Shown piece after piece: positions 6,995 to 11,961 of a stretch of DNA of 11,961 bases; the first letter of the stretch is position 1; each line of letters begins with the position of its first letter. The stretch comes from Pirellulales bacterium. GTDB taxonomy: Bacteria > Planctomycetota > Planctomycetia > Pirellulales > Thermoguttaceae. The stretch spans positions 1-11,961 of the forward strand of contig JAUWWA010000011.1 in the NCBI GenBank assembly GCA_030617125.1, given 5' to 3'. The notes under the pieces were generated by a model that worked only from the letters and a program-made list of their open reading frames with translations, was not told the origin of the DNA and searched no databases. The position numbers were made by a program, and so were the translations under genes.

Positions 6995-7006
6995 GACGGT
7001 TTTCTT

Positions 7007-7035
7007 TTGCCCAGCGTGGTAGTATTGTAGATAAT
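7007..7035 (+). promoter_or_regulatory. Promoter of ftsH
   Basis: TTGCCC (7007-7012) and GATAAT (7030-7035) are separated by exactly 17 bases. The matches to consensus are four of six and five of six. The expected start near 7042 leaves a very short leader that contains AAGGA (7044-7048), nine bases before ATG 7058. The -35 elements of the two divergent promoters are only about 12 bp apart, so binding at one could affect the other. Confidence 0.5.
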
Positions 7036-7057
7036 AGAAAGAAAAGGAAACATCGCG

Positions 7058-9124
<2,067 letters not shown>

Positions 9125-9128
9125 CGCT

Positions 9129-9163
9129 AAGAAAAGGCAAGAAAGCCGCCTGCCCCATTTTTA
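9129..9163. terminator. Bidirectional terminator between ftsH and the response regulator
   Basis: GGCAAG (9136-9141) can pair with CCTGCC (9149-9154) around a seven-base loop, giving six positions with one mismatch on the plus strand, or a G-U pair on the minus strand. On the minus strand TTTTCTT follows directly; on the plus strand CCATTTTT follows. It therefore fits as a terminator for both convergent genes, better for the minus-strand one. Confidence 0.5.
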
Positions 9164-9547
9164 CGGCCAGTTGTACGTCCGACGCATGGCTTGGTGCACC
9201 GCGCCGGTGATCTGCCGTAATGTGACCGGCTTGGCCAGCACGGAGAACACCTGGGCCAGCCGGGCCTGCTCGATGATCAACTCGTCCAGCTCCGCCGACA
9301 ACAGAATGCACGGCAGCATCAATCGAGACCGCCGAAGCAGCCGCAGCGTTTCCAACCCGGTCAGCCGGGGCATGTGCATGTCGAGCAGAACCAGGTGGAC
9401 TTCCCGGCTGTGAACGATATCCAGAGCCTCCTCGCCATCACCCGCCAGAATGGTATTGAACCCCTCCGGCTCAAACACACCTTGCAGCGTCTCCCGGAAA
9501 TCCGCGTCATCGTCGGTAATCAGCAGTGACGGCGATTCGACCAACAT
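9161..9547 (-). CDS. Single-domain (CheY-like) response regulator
   Basis: A 128-residue receiver domain with no output domain. The acidic pocket is D12/D13 (LLITDDDADF), the phosphoacceptor D56 (LVLLDMHMP), the switch residue S84 (ILLSAE) and the conserved lysine K106 (LAKPV). All are present, so it should be phosphorylatable. After the receiver only about ten residues remain (RRTYNWP at the end), so signalling must be through protein contacts, as in CheY or Spo0F. Start ATG 9547 has GAGGT (9561-9557) nine bases upstream. No histidine kinase or phosphotransfer protein is encoded in the window, so the partner is unknown. It is convergent with ftsH and apparently monocistronic. Confidence 0.9.
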   Translation of the reverse strand: MLVESPSLLITDDDADFRETLQGVFEPEGFNTILAGDGEEALDIVHSREVHLVLLDMHMPRLTGLETLRLLRRSRLMLPCILLSAELDELIIEQARLAQVFSVLAKPVTLRQITGAVHQAMRRTYNWP

Positions 9548-9748
9548 GGCCTGTGTACCTCAACCGGGATGAGTCCACACTCACGGAGAAGCAACTTGGA
9601 TGCCACCCGCGAGGAGCTTTCAGGGGCTTGCGGCCGTTTTAGTGGTAAGTGTTTCCTATACAACATCTTACAGCGCCAGCGAATGTTCCGCTATAGAAAA
9701 ACTGCGATTTTTGGGAAGGCTGGGACAAACAGTCCGACCGCGCAGAGA

Positions 9749-9763
9749 CTGCCATTTTGGCAG
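9749..9763. repeat. Perfect inverted repeat in the gene-free stretch
   Basis: CTGCCA and TGGCAG flank TTT, giving six perfect pairs around a three-base loop. It sits among three copies of ACTGC(G/C)A and could be an operator half-site pair upstream of the response regulator. It has no T-run after it, so it is not an obvious terminator. Confidence 0.4.
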
Positions 9764-9843
9764 ACTGCGAGCACAACTGTGTCATGCCGGCACGTTTAGC
9801 CAAAGTTATTTATAGGCCAACTATGAACCACAGGTATCTTGCC

Positions 9844-9866
9844 CGAGTTGCCCAGCCATGGGCTCG
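9844..9866 (-). terminator. Hairpin downstream of the MFS gene, possible terminator
   Basis: CGAG (9844-9847) pairs with CTCG (9863-9866), and CCCA (9851-9854) with TGGG (9859-9862), around the loop GCCA with a three-base bulge. It lies about 25 bases beyond the MFS stop codon, the right place for a transcript end. It lacks a U-run, so if it acts it may be as a Rho-dependent or 3'-end-protecting structure. Confidence 0.25.
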
Positions 9867-9889
9867 AAGCCTGTGCTACGCCTTCCGGG

Positions 9890-11215
9890 TTAACTCCCAT
9901 CGGCACGACGGCCATCATCCTCAACCACCAACAACAGCACCACCACGCCGAGGCTTCGCGTTATCCAACCGAACAGGAAGCTGTACTGGTAGTAGTCGAG
10001 CACGAGGCGGCCGCCGGCGAGCACAATCGGCTCGTGGCGGCAAAGGTCGAACAGCACTCCGCCAATCATCGTGCTCAGCGCGAGGCACAAACCGGTTACG
10101 GCGAAGTAAACGGCGATGTACGGCGTGTTCGACTCGGCGGGTGAGAGCTTTAACATGAGGTTCGGCAGGCACACGTTCAGTCCCACCCAGGCGACCCACA
10201 CGGTCCAGGCCCCGGCAATCCACCACGGTTGTTGCCGGGAGGCGATGAAGTAGAAGAGCGGGCCCTGCGCCAGCAGCAACATGCTGAGCATCATCACCAC
10301 GCGATTGCCCGCGCGGTCGGCGAGCCTGCCCACCCGCGGCCCGAGCGTCCACTGGCCCAGCCGCATGCCGGTTTTCAGCGAAAGCATTGCAAACAGCCCG
10401 ATGCCCAACTCCCAGCCCGGATAGACGTTCTGGGTCATCTGCGTCAAGCCGTTGGACAACGACAGCCAGCAGCCGAACAGCAGCAGTCGCCGAAATTGCC
10501 GATCGGCAAACGGCGCGCACAGCGACGTGAACGAGGCCCCCGTGCGCACGACTTGGCTGTGCGCCGCCCGCGGAATGCGCGCCAAAGGCGCCAGCGCGGC
10601 GAGCATGAAGCAGGCCCCCAGCACGGCCGCGGTCGCGTAAGCGATCCAACGCGGCAGCTCCGGGTGCATGGCGCCGAATCCCCAGACGAACATTCCGGCG
10701 GCGATCATGCCCACGGCCTGACCGGCGACCATCCACCGCTCGCGCCGGCCGATGAATCGACCGCGAACGCGCAACGGGGCCAGGTCGGCCAGCCACGACC
10801 ATAGCGCAACGGTGGCCAGGTACTGCAACAGGTGATACAGGCACCAGAGCCCGACCAGCGCGGCCACGGCGGCGGCGGACGAAGGCAGCCGGCCCGGCGC
10901 AACCACGTACGGCAGGCACCACAGCGTCAGCGCGCTGAGCAGGAATGAGCCGATGCAGAAGCGTTTCCGGTCGGCCAGCCGCCCGATCAACGCCGGCGCG
11001 ACCAGTCGCAACAGCCCGGCCAGGCGCGGGGCGGCCAAAATGAGACTGATCCCCAGCCCGATTCCCGGGATGTCGTACTCCATGGCCAGGTAGACGATCA
11101 GCATGGTGCTGGTCAGCCCATTGCCGATCGCCCAGACCGCACCGTTCCAATAGGCCAGTCGCCGCGCGCGGCGGCGCTGGGCGACGGTAAGCGGCTTGTC
11201 GGCATCGGCTGGCAT
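9890..11215 (-). CDS. Major facilitator superfamily transporter
   Basis: A 441-residue polytopic membrane protein with about 12 hydrophobic segments in two halves. Each half has an MFS motif A-like loop after its second helix: GRLADRKRF (78-86) and GRLADRAGNR (296-305). Between helices 4 and 5 there is a basic stretch R.RGRFIGRRERW (150-161), seen in many uncharacterised MFS proteins. No substrate-defining signature is recognised, so whether it is an efflux pump or an uptake system is open. The start is ATG 11215, with AAGGA (11224-11220) four bases away; the in-frame TTG at 11218 is too close to that site. The gene follows the LRR gene on the same strand after 23 bp, so they are probably co-transcribed. 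The N-terminal basic cluster QRRRARR suggests a cytoplasmic N-terminus. Confidence 0.87.
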   Translation of the reverse strand: MPADADKPLTVAQRRRARRLAYWNGAVWAIGNGLTSTMLIVYLAMEYDIPGIGLGISLILAAPRLAGLLRLVAPALIGRLADRKRFCIGSFLLSALTLWCLPYVVAPGRLPSSAAAVAALVGLWCLYHLLQYLATVALWSWLADLAPLRVRGRFIGRRERWMVAGQAVGMIAAGMFVWGFGAMHPELPRWIAYATAAVLGACFMLAALAPLARIPRAAHSQVVRTGASFTSLCAPFADRQFRRLLLFGCWLSLSNGLTQMTQNVYPGWELGIGLFAMLSLKTGMRLGQWTLGPRVGRLADRAGNRVVMMLSMLLLAQGPLFYFIASRQQPWWIAGAWTVWVAWVGLNVCLPNLMLKLSPAESNTPYIAVYFAVTGLCLALSTMIGGVLFDLCRHEPIVLAGGRLVLDYYQYSFLFGWITRSLGVVVLLLVVEDDGRRADGS

Positions 11216-11238
11216 CAAATCCTTGCTCTCAGTCCCCG

Positions 11239-11961
11239 CTACTGCTTTATCTGGCAGCCGGGCAATGCCTGTTCGAGTTGTTTGATGCCTGCGTCGGAAA
11301 GCCGGGTTTGGCGGATGTCGAGGTTCTCGAGGCCGGCCATCTTCTCGAGGTGTTTCAGTCCGGCGTCGGTGATGTCGTTGTGCGAGATGTCGAGGCTCTT
11401 CAGGCTGCTCATCTTGGCAAGCTGTTCCAGGGCAGCGTCGGTGATTTTGGTGTCCTTGAGGCTCAGCCAGGCGAGCTTGGGCAGCGTGGTGAGTTGTTTG
11501 AGCCCTTCGTCGCCGACCGGAGCGTGCCAGAGGTTGAGCCAGGCGAGGTTCTTCAGGCCAGCGAGGTGCGCCATGGCGCTGTCGCCGACGGTGGTCTCGC
11601 TCAGGTCGAGTTTTCGCAGCTTGGCGGCCCCCTTGATATAGCCCAACCCGGCGCCGGTAATAGGCGTATCGCGCAAACAGAGTTGCTCGAGGCTCGTCAT
11701 TCCCTTGAGGTTTTCGAGCCCCTTGTCGGTAACGCTGTAGCAGCGGAAGATTCTGAGGTCTTGGAGCTTGAGGTCCTTCAGGTGCACGAGCCCCGCATCG
11801 GTGACACTACAATCTTCCAATGCCAGGCCGGTCAGCTTGGTGAGGCCGGCCACGATTTTCATGCCCTCGTCGGTGATGGAGGAGCTTCTCAGCTTGAGGC
11901 TTCTGAGATTCTTCAGTTCGGCGAGGTGCTTTAGCCCCTCGTCGCCGATCTGCATGCAGCC
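11239..11961 (-). CDS. Leucine-rich-repeat protein (5' end outside the window)
   Basis: The frame stays open to the right edge. The codons before the first ATG (11955) continue as coding (Gly-Cys-Met-Gln-Ile-Gly-Asp-Glu-Gly-Leu), in repeat register, so that ATG is very likely internal and the gene is partial. About 240 residues are seen: nine 24-residue repeats of the type (I/V)TDxGLxxLxxLxxLxxLxLxxT, then a half repeat and the end ALPGCQIKQ. This repeat class is abundant in planctomycetes and forms a solenoid used for protein binding. One repeat carries an extra residue and others carry unusual WHAP or FRCYS segments. The missing N-terminus could hold a signal peptide, kinase or other domain. 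The downstream partner is the MFS transporter gene. Confidence 0.88.
   Translation of the reverse strand, partial: GCMQIGDEGLKHLAELKNLRSLKLRSSSITDEGMKIVAGLTKLTGLALEDCSVTDAGLVHLKDLKLQDLRIFRCYSVTDKGLENLKGMTSLEQLCLRDTPITGAGLGYIKGAAKLRKLDLSETTVGDSAMAHLAGLKNLAWLNLWHAPVGDEGLKQLTTLPKLAWLSLKDTKITDAALEQLAKMSSLKSLDISHNDITDAGLKHLEKMAGLENLDIRQTRLSDAGIKQLEQALPGCQIKQ

Larger units (their letters stand above)
9548..9889. other. Gene-free stretch upstream of the response regulator
   Basis: These 342 bases separate the 5' end of the response regulator from the 3' end of the MFS gene. Short ORFs on the plus strand here have atypical composition and no ribosome sites. Composition is more AT-rich than in the genes. 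Visible structure: AAAAA/TTTTT around CTGCGA at 9697-9712; a perfect hairpin CTGCCA-TTT-TGGCAG at 9749-9763; ACTGCGA twice (9701-9707, 9764-9770) and ACTGCCA once (9748-9754); palindrome TGCCGGCA near 9785; and a larger hairpin at 9844-9866. A weak minus-strand promoter candidate for the response regulator is TTCGCT-N17-TATAGG (9683-9655). No tRNA or known riboswitch is recognisable. Confidence 0.45.

Noticed and set aside
9758-9773. Possible sigma-54 promoter (TGGCAG then GC after ten bases)
   Set aside because: The GG-N10-GC spacing fits, but the -12 part is GAGC rather than TTGC, and no plus-strand gene follows.
9569-9815. Two short plus-strand ORFs in the gap before the MFS gene
   Set aside because: No ribosome sites, overlapping each other in different frames, unusual composition and no recognisable domain.
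9841-9905. Possible tRNA-like fold around TTCCGGGTTAACTCC
   Set aside because: No acceptor stem, anticodon arm or T-arm consensus could be assembled.

Overview
The window looks like ordinary chromosome from a GC-rich bacterium, most likely a planctomycete of the Pirellulales/Planctomycetales type. That is inference, based on 24-residue TDAGLxxL-type leucine-rich repeats ending in an ALPGC cap, an unusually long RseP-like protease with about four PDZ domains, a secreted TPR protein with a Pro/Ala/Thr-rich tail, and Dxr and FtsH proteins that are bacterial but not proteobacterial in style. There is no rRNA, tRNA, CRISPR array, transposase or phage gene that I can support.

Layout, left to right. 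At 1-110 there may be the last 35 codons of a + strand gene. An untranslated stretch follows, with an A/U-rich hairpin at 365-387. A + strand gene (437-1660) encodes an exported TPR protein; its GTG start sits behind a perfect Shine-Dalgarno. The next block, to about 6970, is all on the - strand. Read in its own direction it is dxr (MEP isoprenoid pathway), then rseP overlapping dxr by 16 bp, then a structured inverted repeat with a U-run that serves as, or resembles, a terminator (3509-3591). An extended -10 promoter comes next, then a 60-residue VapB-like antitoxin whose stop codon overlaps the start of a DAACS-family acidic amino acid/dicarboxylate symporter. ftsH (7058-9124, +) diverges from dxr across a 178-bp region in which promoters for both directions can be seen.

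Downstream of ftsH, a bidirectional terminator separates it from a convergent single-domain response regulator (9161-9547, -). A 342-bp gene-free stretch with short repeats and a small perfect hairpin follows. The last unit, also on the - strand, is a leucine-rich-repeat protein that runs off the right edge (11239 to the end), followed 23 bp later by a 12-helix MFS-like transporter (9890-11215).

How the genes work together: dxr-rseP is a widespread bacterial pairing. Placing ftsH divergently beside it puts two membrane-embedded proteases (the RseP site-2 metalloprotease and the FtsH AAA+ metalloprotease) on one regulatory segment, which suggests an envelope/membrane quality-control locus. The symporter, response regulator, LRR protein and MFS transporter have no clear functional tie to these or to each other.

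I do not see a convincing new multi-gene system. The observations most worth a second look are the antitoxin-like gene that lacks a toxin and is translationally coupled to a transporter, the structured inverted repeat in front of it, the extended RseP, and the coiled-coil insertion in the symporter.
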